Shown here: in pieces, positions 9,886 through 21,936 of the stretch
Numbering within the stretch: position 1 is the first letter of the stretch
How the letters are laid out: every line of letters begins with the position of its first letter
Assembly (NCBI GenBank): GCA_038496445.1
Contig: JALMLS010000562.1
Location: forward strand, 124,001-188,000
Direction: 5' to 3'
DNA: 64,000 nt
DNA from: Trichosphaerium sp. ATCC 40318
Taxonomy: Eukaryota; Discosea; Flabellinia; Trichosidae
Translations under genes and position numbers: made by a program
Notes under the pieces: generated by a model
Told to the model about the DNA's origin: nothing
Database searches by the model: none
The model's input: the letters and a program-made list of their open reading frames with translations, nothing else

Positions 9886-12800
9886 TTAGTCATCCAAGAA
9901 AATACCACCCGGTTTTTCTATAGGCGTATTTAGCTCCCAAGTACCCTTTCTACGATTAAGTGTAGCAACACGTCTTAAACAGTTTTTGAATTGAACTTTT
10001 ATGGCTTGATTCTTCATTTTATCACTGAAAGCATTAACAATCATGTTCGTACTAGCCTCACCGCCACGTTTCTTCAAAAACATTGTAATCTTATTATCCA
10101 ACTGATCGTCAGTCATACCTTTAAGACTACCCTTCGGAGAAGAAAATCCAGACCTCATACTTGAAAGCAATTGACTGGAAGAAGGAGCAGTCATTGACCC
10201 TGATAAACCAGCAACACTTGATCCCATAGAGCTCGATATGTAGCTATCATTCTGCATAGCTATACCGCTTCTTATCATCCTTGATGTTCGTATTGACTCT
10301 TCAGCATCTCTTACACATCTATCAGCTATTTCATCTTGATACTGCTTTGCGTGTTTAAGAGGAGAAGGTAATTTGTTGTTCAAAATATTATCGTGATTAA
10401 CAAGACCTTTCAAGTCTTCTCCGACAAGTTTACCAAGTAAATACTCATCATCTGCCTCTGCTACCTTTGGTTGTGCGCTTTCATTTTCTTTGTTTAGTAG
10501 TTCTTTAGTCCTTGCTGGAGCATCATCACTCTTCAGACGAAATAAATCTTTCAACTCGCCTGAACGGAATAACGCTCTATATTTTGCTGGATCTTTTAAG
10601 ATCTTATCCGTCAACAATTGCTTGTATATCTGACGATGATAGATCTTTTCTTCAATAGTACCAGCTGTTATAAGACGATATATAGTAACATCTCGGGTTT
10701 GTCCAATACGCCAACATCGTTCACGTGCTTGAATATCAGTAGCTGGATTCTAAAAATAGCCGATCAGAAAAGACATACAGACTGAGTTGCTGTAAAAAGA
10801 AAGTTCCCGTACCCAATCTGGATCGAATATTATAACACGATTAGCTCCAGTAAGATTTGTACCCAATCCACCAGTACGCGTTGTTAATAAAAACACAAAA
10901 AGGGAAGGATCCTCATTAAAAGATTTAATCAACCGCTAAACCAAATAAGCATTCAATTCATAACATTATAAAGAAACAAAAAAACAAATTTGCTGACGTA
11001 CCGAGCGTTTTTTGACAGGTGTGGTACCGTCCATACGCGAATAAGGCAGTCCCATATTAGATACGAAACTCTCCAAGCAATTAAGCATTTGTCTGGTCTG
11101 AGAGAAGACCAAAACCTTATGCTTCATGCTCTGCCAAATAGGCAATAACTTGGCTAAAACAACAAACTTTCCTGATCCATATGGCTCTGTACCAACAGTC
11201 AAATGTACATCAGGTTCACTTTTAATTCTTAAAAGAGCAGGATGATTACAAATCTTTCGAAGCCGATCAATACCAGTCAACAAATTTTTCCTTCCTTTAA
11301 AAACAGTCAATCCCAAAGTAACCACAAAAAAAAAGAAGTTTACCTTGAAGGATTTGGTTGAACTCCCTTGATTTCAAAAAGTTCTTGTATACAAACCGTT
11401 GAGTGTCAGTTAGTTTACAAAATAGAATCTAAACGGATGACAATAACGTCAGTGTTGAACAAACAAGACTTTGAATAAGTACCTCTTCTTTTTTATCAGG
11501 CAGTTGAAGATCAACATTCTCCTTACGTCTTATTAAAATATACGGACTTATAAGCTTTCTCAGAGCAACTGCTGTCTTTAACGCGATACGCTTACTCAAT
11601 GAATTAGCGTTCTTATATCCACCACGTTTAATAGGCTCAACAAACTGAGTAGTAAAAGTGTCCAAAGTCTAATCATTGATTAGCAATTAACCTATGTGTT
11701 CGAGTCGTACTGCAAGTTTACCAGGAAACACAAAATCAAATAGAGACCATAGTTCTACTAAATTATTTTGTATTGGCGCTCCACTCAGTATAATCCTGTG
11801 AAGCGTCTTTATGAAAATTAGTAATCCACTCAAGATGTAACAAAAACCAAGTTTTTGCGTACTGGAAATTGCTTTGCAGCCAGAGTTATGCCTGCAGCAG
11901 GGTTTCTCAATTTATGTCCTTCATCCATTACAACATAATCAAAAGGAACGCTAACAAGTTGATCTATCCAATCGCGTACACCACTGTATGTTGTAACCAG
12001 AACTGAACCTACACCTGAAAGAAGTACATTAGGTCAAGCATCACAAAAAAAGCAAACCGTACCCTGCTCCTCAACTTTATCAAGTAGAGTTGATCTATTG
12101 TCGTCTGAGGAGTTATGAAACAATAACACATCAAACTCGGGTGCCCATTGATTGAATTCAAGAATCCATTGTGTCATAATTGTGGCAGGACATACAATAA
12201 GCACAGGACCTTTAAGCTCTCCTGACATCATCAAACCTTTCAAAAAAACTGCAGTTTGTATTGTTTTTCTATGATTTGTTTAGTGCGATAAAAGTAGCTT
12301 TTGAAGTACATACCCTAATCCCATTTCATCTCCTACAATACCTCCAGAACCTTGTTGATGCAATTCCCACAGCCAAGTTACACCAGTCTTTTGATGATGG
12401 AACAAACGCGAATATGTTGTATAATCCAATTTATATCCACCGCTGAAAACAACGTATCGTTTGCGTCTTCTCTTTCTAGGTGCTTCGGATTCTTCATCGT
12501 CCTGACTAGTATCACGGTCGCGTTTATTACCAGATGAGGGAGCTTGTGACCCAAACGGAGTGAGAAACCCTTGTCGCACACGATCATTGTTGGCTTCTTT
12601 TGAGCCTATTTTTAAAGTAATCAGCACGTGTTGTTTAGTAAATAGCTAGTACCCAATAGCACTGAAGTTGTGGAAGGTTGCATGGATTGAGGTCTGTTGA
12701 TTTTATCATGGTGTTGTTTTAAACGCTTCTCAAGAGTGGATATTTTGCGCGTCTTTCAGCAAATTAGCGGGAAGTGAAGAAATGAATCGCGTACCAAAGA

Positions 12801-13010
12801 CGTTAACGCCTTTAAACGGTTATTAGCACCTTTATCCTGTAGTATCCGTCGTTGTTTTTTAAGTTCTTCTATTTCTTTCTCTATTTGCTCTCCTTTCTCC
12901 CTTTCTGCATCTTTTTGCTTGTTTTCAAGGCTTTGGAATACCTGTTCTTCTAATTGACGTTGTCCAATAGTTGTTACGCCAAGAGATTGAAGAGCGTCAT
13001 CCTCAGCCAT
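9886..13010 (-). CDS. ERCC6: CSB/ERCC6 (Rad26) SWI2/SNF2 ATPase of transcription-coupled repair
   Basis: This is the Cockayne syndrome B homologue, which remodels RNA polymerase II stalled at DNA damage. The start ATG at 13010 opens a segment with [17 protein letters not shown], like the N-terminal autoinhibitory motif. The helicase core follows: [11 protein letters not shown] (motif I, about 12350-12310), [33 protein letters not shown] (motif II, about 11945-11895), [53 protein letters not shown] and [17 protein letters not shown] (motif VI, about 10745-10690). After [14 protein letters not shown] comes the CSB-specific DLFRL region, and a C-terminal winged-helix-like segment ([15 protein letters not shown] ... 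RKGTWEL). These accessory parts separate it from Rad54 and ISWI. About nine short introns. It is divergent from golgin-84, with 124 nt between starts. Confidence 0.93.
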
Positions 13011-13134
13011 GGTGTCTTTAATATAGTGGCTTCACAACGAATTGTTGCCAATTTTTCTTGTTGACTTTTTCAGAATTTGGTTGTAATTTTTTTTCTCGTT
13101 TTTGCAACGTCGAGATCATGTGTATTTGCCTAAT
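13011..13134. promoter_or_regulatory. Divergent promoter region between CSB and golgin-84
   Basis: 124 nt between two opposing ATG codons. Several T runs, no defined element recognised. Confidence 0.4.
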
Positions 13135-15822
13135 ATGACCCATTGGTTGAAAGAAGGCCTTCGCAAGTTCGAGGTAACTGAATTGAGACAATTGATCCTC
13201 AAAGTAGCATAGGACGTACAAACTGGGTTTGTCGACGCGTTAGAAGGGCTAGACCAACATGTAGCGAAAATTAAAGGTAAATAATAATTAAATACCGCGT
13301 GTAACGATGTCAAAGAAAGCGCGGATCCAGACGCAGACCTTAGCGATGAAAAGATTTTTAGCTTTATTGATGAACAGCTTAAAGAAGCGAAATTACCGAA
13401 ACCGCCTCGTCTAAAGCCTAAAAAACAAAAGGCACCAGTAAAACAGGCGGACCACAAGCCAGAAAATGTAAGCGCAGATATTTTCTTACGTTTCTGTTAA
13501 CACTTTAAAGGATGCTCCCGAAACTGCCGGTACTGTAGAAACGGTATCACCAGAAGCCGAAAATATTAATGTAAATGACGAAAAAGAGCCAGAAACTGAG
13601 AAAGAGGATGATAACAATACTGAAGATGTGTCTGTTGAAGATGAGGAAGAAAATGATTCAGCAGAATCTCAAGCATCAACAGAACCACAAGAAGAATCCC
13701 CTACTGTGCCTTCAGATGCAGCGTCATCTGTATTATATGGACGCACTGATGCAGAGGATGATATTGAAGAAGAAAATCCTTACGCCGAAGAATTTAACGC
13801 CATTTATGCTGACAACCAAAAGTTGACACTTGAAAATGACTTGCACGCCTAAAATTCCAAAAACCTCATGATGTTTACAAACACTAGGTTGCGCAACGAA
13901 ATAAAGTCAATGGCACGACGATCTCGTGCTACAGAGCGACAGGCAGGTGAAGCAGATGGAAGAGCAAATAAAACGCTTACATCTCTACAAGAGACTGAAA
14001 GGCAATTGGCGCTTGTTGTATCCTCCTTGACCGAGTTTTTTAAACACGCACGTGTTTTTTTGACAACTAGCATTTTCTATTGTTACCTTGACATAAAAGA
14101 TGGAAGAAAAGGAAGAGAAACAGGCACTCATAACAGCCTTAGAGTCCCAGAAGGAAGCACTTAAAATTCAGCTAGCCCAGGTTATATTTTTTAACTATCT
14201 ACGATTTGTAATTTCCAACACTATTGATAGGTTCACTCTGATACAGATGAAGCTAATAAGCGCGTTTCTGCACTTCAACGTGATATTAACGAAGTCACAA
14301 ATCAAGCTGAATTATTGCAAACAGAGAATAGCAAATTACGTGCTAAGACCATTCATCAAACTCAAGAGTATCAATTACAGCTTAATGCACATAAAAAGAG
14401 AGTAGAGCATGTTGAGAATGAGCTTGAAATATCAGAAAAGAAATTACAAGACTATAAGCAGCGTGCAAGGGAAGCCTTACAAAATAAGGAAAAATCAATA
14501 GCTGAGTTGGAAGACAAGATACAGGAGAAGAATCCCAACTTGGCCGACTATATTACAAAGGCTCAGTACCAAGAACTTGAGTCCACATTGCACGCTAATA
14601 ATGCTACGTTGAATGCGGCTGAACAACACTTATTGACACTTCAAAAACAGCTTTTGGTACACACAAATTTGACCTTCACGTTTTTGTTGCGGCTTTCTTT
14701 TACTTCTTGACACTTTTGCGTGATTTTATAAGTGTCTTTGTACTTACTAGCTCTTCTATTTAGGAGAGAGAAACGCTCTCTGAAGAACAAAGTGAGCTAG
14801 CTAAGGCAGACATTAACGAACTCAGACAAAAACTTGCAGTTTCAGAAAATAGAGTTACCTCTTTAGAAATGGAGATAAAATTAAAAGCAAGGGAGGAATC
14901 TCAACAAGTGCAATCTGTAAAGAAAGATCTTAGAACAACCACATCTACAGTTAAACAACAAGCCGAAGAGATTGCTGTACTAGAGAAGGAACTTGTTGAC
15001 ACAAGACATTTTAAAATAGAGAAACAAGGACTTCAGACTAAGCTCAAGTCATTATCAGATCAGCTATTTTCAAAGCAAGCACAGATTGAATCACTAACAT
15101 CTGAGAAAACAGCACTACAACTGAGGTTAGAATCAGAAGTTAAGGTGAGCATCTTTTTGATCTTTTTTGCGATTAGCAAGTTTACTCCAGTTTTGGCTGT
15201 TGTGATACTTCACGACGTTCTGTTCCTTTTAAATATTAATGATTTGCCTAATATTCGACTAGAAAAACCGTTCTCAGCCTAGAGGGACAAAACGTGAGTA
15301 TAAAACGAGTAACAAAGGAGGGAGCCTACCCGTAACTGTTAAATCAAGAACTCGTAAGGATGCTTCAGATCGTACGTATTTTTAATCTATCAATTGCGTA
15401 ACCCTGATGGTTTTGTTCAGTTTCAAGTCACCCTATTGCTTCTTTAGTGGGTGCTGATAGCGTTAGTAATCAGCAAGGATTCCGTCAACGTGTTGTCAAA
15501 GCTGCAGATTTTATAGACCACATAACGTATGTGTAGCACTTTTGGTTTCGCGTTCAGCTGTTTTTTTGTTGTATCTAATGATGTTGTAGAGCAATTGCTA
15601 CTTTGTACTTAAGGCGTAGACCTGCTGCACGTGTTATAGTATTGTTATATTTCGTCCTTGTACACTTTTGGGTGTTTTATGTTACATTACACTCACTACC
15701 AACAGGTACCACCTTTTTCCGGAAAATGGACGAATAGTTTTTGTTTACTTTTTTTGATAGGTTGGCATTCAGTTGAGGATAACCCACATTTACAGTCTAA
15801 CACAGAAATCAGCCCAACTTGA
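13135..15822 (+). CDS. GOLGA5: Golgin-84 (GOLGA5)-like coiled-coil Golgi membrane protein
   Basis: Golgin-84 tethers COPI vesicles at the Golgi and is anchored by a C-terminal transmembrane helix. The start is the ATG at 13135: MTHWLKEGLRKFE joins across a 39-nt intron to DVQTGFVDALEGLDQHVAKI, the short N-terminal amphipathic motif typical of this family. An acidic low-complexity region follows (about 13510-13750), then some 400 residues of heptad-rich coiled coil (about 13770-15300). The C-terminal exons give FIDHITAIATLYLRRRPAAR and VIVLLYFVLVHFWVFYVTLH, the highly conserved membrane anchor. An unusual extra exon adds about 23 polar residues after the anchor (PTGWHSVEDNPHLQ..., stop 15820-15822). 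About ten introns. The exon structure around 14160-14230 and 14650-14765 is approximate. Confidence 0.85.
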
Positions 15823-15947
15823 CCATAGGGTTTGAAGTTTTAAAAAAACCAAATAAATGATAACCGTTTTTGTACAATTTAGGAAATCTCTAGCTGAATT
15901 TTATTTTCTTTATATTACAAGTATTTTACAAATTCTGGTTTTATTAT

Positions 15948-17072
15948 TTACCCTGAACTTGAACTTGAACTTGACGCATAATAGTCATCGGTGTCTTCTG
16001 ACGCTATAGACATTGAATGGCGTTGATTAGTTACATCATGCTCCGCTTCATCTATCTGGGATATTGTTATAGTAGGTCCATCTACGGGCGCTGTAGAGGT
16101 ATTATCAACTGTTCTCTGTGCTCCTCGTCTAAGAATGGCAAACCCGAAGACATACTGCAACAGTAAAATGAAAGTGTATAATACGTTGATGAGAATCAAA
16201 GCACTTATAGCTATTATTTTAAAGCTCTTCAAACCATCGTTTGTATCAGGTACAAATATGTTAAGTAGTATACCACTTGTGAACACAACAACATCACCAA
16301 TAAGTGTAACATCGATAATATCACATTTAAGTCTTCTTGATTGTTTCACTCTGATTTTGCCTTCAGTTTTGCCGCAACACCCAACGCTTAGTTTGTAGTA
16401 TAGTATCAAACCAAATATAACTGCGCTGGATAATATCATGAGTACACGATAACCCGTGACCATATAAACATTAAAGAAAGTATCTCCTGAAAGTGTCTCC
16501 AAAATCGCATGTACGAAAATAAGAAGAAACGCCGCCAGAAGAATGACCGCCTCCACATACTTGACAAATACCGACCACCACACTTCTTTCGTCTGTAGCT
16601 CTACACTTCTATACAAAACAACGAAAGAGATGCCAATAATGTACAACGAAGTAGCATAGTCTAGAATATCAAAACGAGATGCACATGCACTTAAAAGGTA
16701 CAATAGCGTAGCGCCAATACTAGCGATAATATAGCATGTGACCAAAACGTGCTTCTTGAACTTGTACACTTTCACTCCATGTGAGGCGTTAAAGGAATTG
16801 CGAAACTTCTGGTTAAACGCTGCAAGATCAAAGACTGTATAGCATACAAGGAACATCAGCGCCACGGAGTGCAGTATGAATCCAACAAGGGTAGGAGTGT
16901 CTTTAGAGCAATCAAACTCTATTCCAGAAGCATCTGTTGTGTTGTTAAACATAATACGTGTTGTTGCTCCTATTGGAGTGAATATACTATTTTGAGAAAA
17001 CGTACACAACCGGAGTTTGTTAAATAGTAAACGTTTACTAAACCCCTGCTCTGGGTACTTCGTTGGCACCAT
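15948..17072 (-). CDS. Seven-helix membrane protein, family not recognised
   Basis: A single uninterrupted frame encodes up to 374 residues with seven clear hydrophobic helices, e.g. VGFILHSVALMFLVCYTVFD, HVLVTCYIIASIGATLLYLL, YVEAVILLAAFLLIFVHAIL and IIAISALILINVLYTFILLL. The N-terminus carries NNTT (possible glycosylation) and the C-terminus a polar tail ending in a run of Ser. The layout is that of a seven-transmembrane receptor, but I see no DRY, NPxxY or other class motif, so GPCR function is inference only. The first ATG is at 17072; an inner ATG (MFNNTTDASG, about 16951) gives a more typical N-terminus. It has no intron, unlike most neighbours. It is convergent with golgin-84 and lies 330 nt downstream of the p101-like gene on the same strand. 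Confidence 0.8.
   Translation of the reverse strand: MVPTKYPEQGFSKRLLFNKLRLCTFSQNSIFTPIGATTRIMFNNTTDASGIEFDCSKDTPTLVGFILHSVALMFLVCYTVFDLAAFNQKFRNSFNASHGVKVYKFKKHVLVTCYIIASIGATLLYLLSACASRFDILDYATSLYIIGISFVVLYRSVELQTKEVWWSVFVKYVEAVILLAAFLLIFVHAILETLSGDTFFNVYMVTGYRVLMILSSAVIFGLILYYKLSVGCCGKTEGKIRVKQSRRLKCDIIDVTLIGDVVVFTSGILLNIFVPDTNDGLKSFKIIAISALILINVLYTFILLLQYVFGFAILRRGAQRTVDNTSTAPVDGPTITISQIDEAEHDVTNQRHSMSIASEDTDDYYASSSSSSSG
15954..15974 (-). repeat. Hexanucleotide tandem repeat coding for poly-Ser
   Basis: Three perfect TGAACT-type units on the plus strand encode the Ser run at the C-terminus of the seven-helix protein. A slippage-prone microsatellite. Confidence 0.7.
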
Positions 17073-17398
17073 GTCGCAACATCATAACTAGCTCCACTTT
17101 TCTCCACGCCGGTTGAGATCACGTGATTTCTAAAAAACTAGATTTATTTCGCGTGATTTGAAGTTACTATAAAGCTACTTGAGTCTACATTTGCAAAAGG
17201 TATGTTTAGTTCTGTTGACCCTAGAGGCTAATTTAGGGTACAGTCAGGTGGTTTGGCGGCTCGTCGTGTCTACGAAACTGATGTAGCTTCTGATTAGTAC
17301 CGTAAACGGTAATCTACGCTGTTTTTTTATTCACTATTCTACAATAGCGCAAAATGGTTTGTTTTTTTATAATCTCGTTCTACTCCGTTCCCCGCGAC
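17073..17398. other. Intergenic between seven-helix gene and p101-like gene
   Basis: About 326 nt. It holds a palindromic ATCACGTGAT near 17118-17127 and a related GCGTGATT a little further on, upstream of the seven-helix gene. No open frame recognised. Confidence 0.45.
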
Positions 17399-20300
17399 TT
17401 AATTTAACATTCCTGGCAGCTCAGTTGGTGTAAATGTCATGAACTGCATTACATAGTCTTCATCACCCAAGAAAGTAGACGATGCTCCAACCCTAAGCAA
17501 TTTTAAGCACGTGTAATAATTTGATGTTATAACGCACTCAATACGGCTGAATGGTCCGTATAGGGAACCGTCAATGAGGACTTGATGCGCTTTTTGGCCT
17601 TTGACACCATCCCACTCGATTTCAACTTGACCAACCTGGTAGAAATTACCAGATTCTTTTCTGTCGTCCTCGCTACCGCCAGTACTCTTATCTTTTTTGC
17701 GTTTCTTAGTTGTCTCCTTTTTTTTCAATGTTATCAAACAACCAATTATACATCTAACATACCTCAAGGTACATCTCCAACCAACGTCTAGAAGGGTGAG
17801 ATCCAACACCAGTATCTCCCTTCCAGTTGACAGAACGTAAAACGACGTGTCTGTATTGACGAGTTGGCAATTGACGTGTGCCTCTGCTCACTTCATAAAC
17901 GTTCATCTTGGTTGACATGTTGTGAGTTTGGAGTTTAAAAATATGTGTATTCGAGGTACCTCACTAAGCTTGATGTTTAAAATAGCAGAGTTGAATTTAG
18001 ATGAGCTTGATTCATCATTAGCGTTACTTACTAAAAAAACACTTAGTAGTTGTAACATAAAAGAAAAAAAAAGCTGATGAATAAGATTCTTAGGTTAGTT
18101 TCAGACGTACCAGCCATATGAACTTCATAGCCAAGTTCAACGCGTTGACAAAAAGGAATCATGATCGACTTTCCTTTGCCTTCCTGCCAGCAACGACAAT
18201 GATAAATCATAGTCTAAGCAGGAAAATAAATTTTACAAGGTATTAAGATAAATTGATTGTGTTTCGTACCCTGCAAGGGTAACGTGCGAAGCGGAAAAAA
18301 TTCTCCATTTCCATATGAAAGAAAGTGCTCGGAGATACGCCTGTTCCCTCTGAAAATAATGTCCGAAGACTTACTTCAAGGTTCCTATTTGGTTCGCGTC
18401 TAGTAAGCTCCGAAACTGTACGCATTCGCATTTTTGATGTTGTTGGAGGTGGAGGATTCCTAGGTCGCCTTGTCTTCTTCAAAGGTTTTGGCGTTCCAGA
18501 ACCTATAGGTCTTACGGGGATACCAGGAGCAGTATCATTGGTTGCTTTACCTCTACCGTTTTCTGAAGAACACAAAGTTGTTAACACAAACATGTTATTA
18601 TTTTATGTTTGGTTGAGGTTCTACGCACGTGGATAGTATAAGTGTGGTAACGAATACCTTCCGCTCTTGTTCTTTGAGGTTTGTCGGACCTATTTAAAAC
18701 ACTATTAAATTAATGTCCTTTTTCAGTTGACGCACGTGAGAGGGCGGTTTTTGATTGCCCGAAAAAGACGGTAAAAAGCTAAAGCGTTTTTTGTTGCGTA
18801 CATGACCGTCTATCCTTCGCTCTTGGTCATGCTCAAGTTGTCTTTGTAACATTGGTGATATGAGAGGAGCGCCAGACTGGTCCGGAAGTTTGTCTTTGAG
18901 TTCCTAATAAGCTGAGAAGAGAGTCAAGAAATCTTCAATTGCATTACGCTTAAAAAGTTATCTGGTGCTGGTAGAGAACTATGCGACCTTTCTTTATGTT
19001 TTTCTTGGTTTTCTTCTTCATTTTTACTTGCCTTGTCTTCTTTATTCTTTTGCTTCACGCCAAAAATGTTCTTAACCTTCTGCCTTTTCGACTTCTGTTC
19101 TGGCGCTGTTGGCGTTATCTTCACAGAGGACTTCGGTTCTTCATTCCCAATTGAAGGGAGTAGAGATAGAACACCTTGAGTGAGGCTACATACGTTTCTT
19201 GAGTACCACCTATCACGACTTGCAATGAAGCGAGCCAAGTTGCATTTTGAAGGAGGTATCTAAAACAGTCATTTCTTTGATGTAAAAACAAAGTTGGGTT
19301 TTGTTACCAAATAAAATTGGATATCAATGCCTTTGAACAAGTCTCGTAATGACATTATTAGAGAAAAGTAAGCACTTGTTATAAGGTGTATAGTTTTATC
19401 ATTTCCTATGACACCAATCTTTACAGCTGTTCGTCTACTCGTAGTGTTAAAAAAGCACGTGATATTTTCGCGGTTTTTTTTAATACCTTTTGTCGTGCTT
19501 TATGCTCTTGTGATCTTGTAGTATAACTTCCAATGCTGACATTACTACCTCTCGTTCAGGGAAATAGCATTTGCTACCAAAAGTGTTTGTTTTCGTTATT
19601 TGATGGTTTGATGTAATTTCTGTTATGCTAAACTCCAAAGGCGGTAAGCTATGACCAGGTTAGTATTTTGGCACTTCGCTAATTTTGTACCTTGGAGGTT
19701 GAACTCGTACTGGCGTTGCCTATTGATTGGTTAGTATAATAACAGCCGGTAAAGATTGCTTACACCGACAGACATTTCAGAACGAATGAGTTTGTGAAAG
19801 GCTTGTAATTTATGGGTTCTAAACTTAGTAGCTTCGCTATGCTCTTGCCTGAAGGTGTTCAATAAGTAAAGACTGGCACGATATACACGTACATGCAAGC
19901 TGATGTGTTCATTATTTCAACTAATTGTGAGTATAGTTTTGGGATAACATCGTCAGACACAAGATGTAATCCTACTGCATCAGTTTCCATATCAAGGCAG
20001 TTCATAAGTACAGCTATTAAAAAAAGTTAAGTAACTTCGTGACTAGCAAGTTTGTTGTTTACATGTTATGATGCCTCGATAAAGCTCGTTTGTAGTTACT
20101 ACTGGTTGTCTAGTTTTATAGTTCTCAACAATTGCTTGAACATCAAGTGCTCCTGGACAGTCTTTGTCGACAATCAGATGGATAAGTCGTTCCCTAATAT
20201 TTTTTTAAGTCACTAGTTCAAAGAACCTGTAAATATTAAATTACCTTGGCTCGTCTGGTTTTCCTTTGTGTATCTGAGGAAGCTCTGCTTTTAGTTGTTT

Positions 20301-21774
20301 TCTTATACCGGCGCCAGGTGCCCTTAAACAAAAATTAATCTTTTTTGAAATAAAATCACAATGTCATGCCTTCTTTCTATCTCTAGCACATTTAATACAT
20401 CTCTAGCTAGATGACAATATGGCATTGGCCATAAATATAATTTTTTCATTACTTGTGCGCTCTTTTCAAGCACGTTACGAGGAACGAAAGGACACTACAT
20501 GTAAAACTTTAGCGTGTAATAGTCAACAAATGTGGAAAAAACGTGCCGACATTATGTAACTTTTAAACATTAGCATAAGGTGTACTAACATTTCATCATC
20601 CAAAGACACATAATTAAAACACTCTAACATTATAGAAAATATATCCTTTGCATACGCTCTCATGGTAAGAAACTTGCGTAAAAAAGGACCTAAAAACGCC
20701 GAGGTATCTATTTGATGTGTTAAAAAAACCGTGAATTGTAGTTTCTGTCATTAGTTAATCACGTACATTCTACAGTTAACGTAACGTCTTTAATATCTCT
20801 ATGGAATTTACTGGTTATGTTAAAGCTCTGTTGAATCAAGAACTTGAAAGCTAAAGGTTTTTTTTGTAAGTACGAGCACGTGATAATTTTTTCCTTTTTT
20901 TCACGAACCAATTGTTGATAAATAGCTATCAACTTGAAGCATACGAACGATCTTAGAATAAAATTAGTGCCTTTGATGATATTTTTTTAACGTTTTACTA
21001 AAGTATAAGTACCTCCTCAGTAAACATAAACATCAGATCCGCCGTCACCTGAGCTTTAGTCGCTTTTTGTTGATGCCTTGTAAAATTTTTTGTCAGAAAA
21101 CAACTTTTTGGTTTTTGTTTTGGTTTCTAATTATTATACACACCTCACCAATCGCTTTACTATCGCTTCAAGCAAAGCAGATTTTGTGTTAAACTCGTAG
21201 TACTAATAGCCTGATTATTTGATGCGTTTTGGATAAAACTATGATACCATTGAAACAAAGTATATGGTCATCACTATTAGATTCGTTACAGCTCTTTCTA
21301 TTTAAAATAAGCGTTAACGTCAACACTTTTTAACTTGATAAATATAAATACAATACCCTGCTTGCTTATATCTGTTCTATACGTGTCGTCAGCTGTGCCA
21401 TCTACCTTTTTATATAATAAACCTCGCGCTAATCGAGAGACCTAAACAGCACACTGTGTTAATTAAGAATAAATAAAGTATCACGTGCCATTTCCGTAAG
21501 ATCTGTGTGGGTAAGACGCTCTTTCCTGCTCTAAAGTTAATATCAAGTACGCACATAACTACGCTCACCCTATTTGAATACCGTGTAGTTTTGTTAGAAG
21601 TACAACAAGAAATGCCCCAGCCTTTCTCGGTTTCTGAAGGTCTCCCTCCCATAGTTTTACCCACATAACTTTAGAGAGCTTCCCGTTGTTCTCGAACATT
21701 GTCTTGCAAGTGTTTGCCATATCAATGAGCTCATCGTGCTCTTCCGCACTTAGCTGTATCGGATCAGAGCTCAT
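17399..21774 (-). CDS. PIK3R5-like: PI3-kinase class IB regulatory subunit (p101/p84)-like protein
   Basis: A long gene of some 20 small exons. In vertebrates p101/p84 tethers the p110-gamma catalytic subunit to G-protein beta-gamma and Ras. The first exon (MSSDPIQLSAEEHDELIDMA, then MWVKLWEGDLQKPRKAG and FLVVLLTKL) matches the N-terminal helical region. The strongest block is exon 20466-20390 plus 20330-20250, YLWPMPYCHLARDVLNVLEI followed by APGAGIRKQLKAELPQIHKG, which parallels the family's WP-x-PYC ... APG ... LP motif. It continues with AIVENYKTRQPVVTTNELYR. The middle (19238-18250) is Lys/Ser/Pro-rich linker, as in p101. The C-terminal part has WKGDTGVGSHPSRRWLEMYL and FYQVGQVEIEWDGVKGQ ... 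IECVITS, like the beta-gamma-binding end. The ATG at 21774 is chosen over a TTG at 21828. Family assignment is by motif memory only, and many exon joins are unverified; two genes remain possible. Confidence 0.6.
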
Positions 21775-21936
21775 TTTCAATTCATCACGTGCTTGGGCCT
21801 TGTTCGATACCGCCGGAACGCCAGGCAATTAAGTCATTTTTGTTTAAGGTTATACGCTTGCCACAGAACCCTTACTTCGCTTTTGAAAAGCAAATAACTG
21901 ACAGTTGTGTTGTTTTAAAAAAACGAACTCACCAAA
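21775..21936. promoter_or_regulatory. Divergent promoter region between p101-like and mL45 genes
   Basis: About 160 nt between opposing start codons. A CACGTG palindrome (21786-21791) lies 12 nt from the p101-like start. A regulatory role is inferred from position only. Confidence 0.4.

Noticed and set aside
16978-17040. Possible 52-nt intron at the start of the seven-helix gene
   Set aside because: Removing it breaks the frame (52 is not a multiple of 3 and the phases do not match), while the unspliced frame is open.
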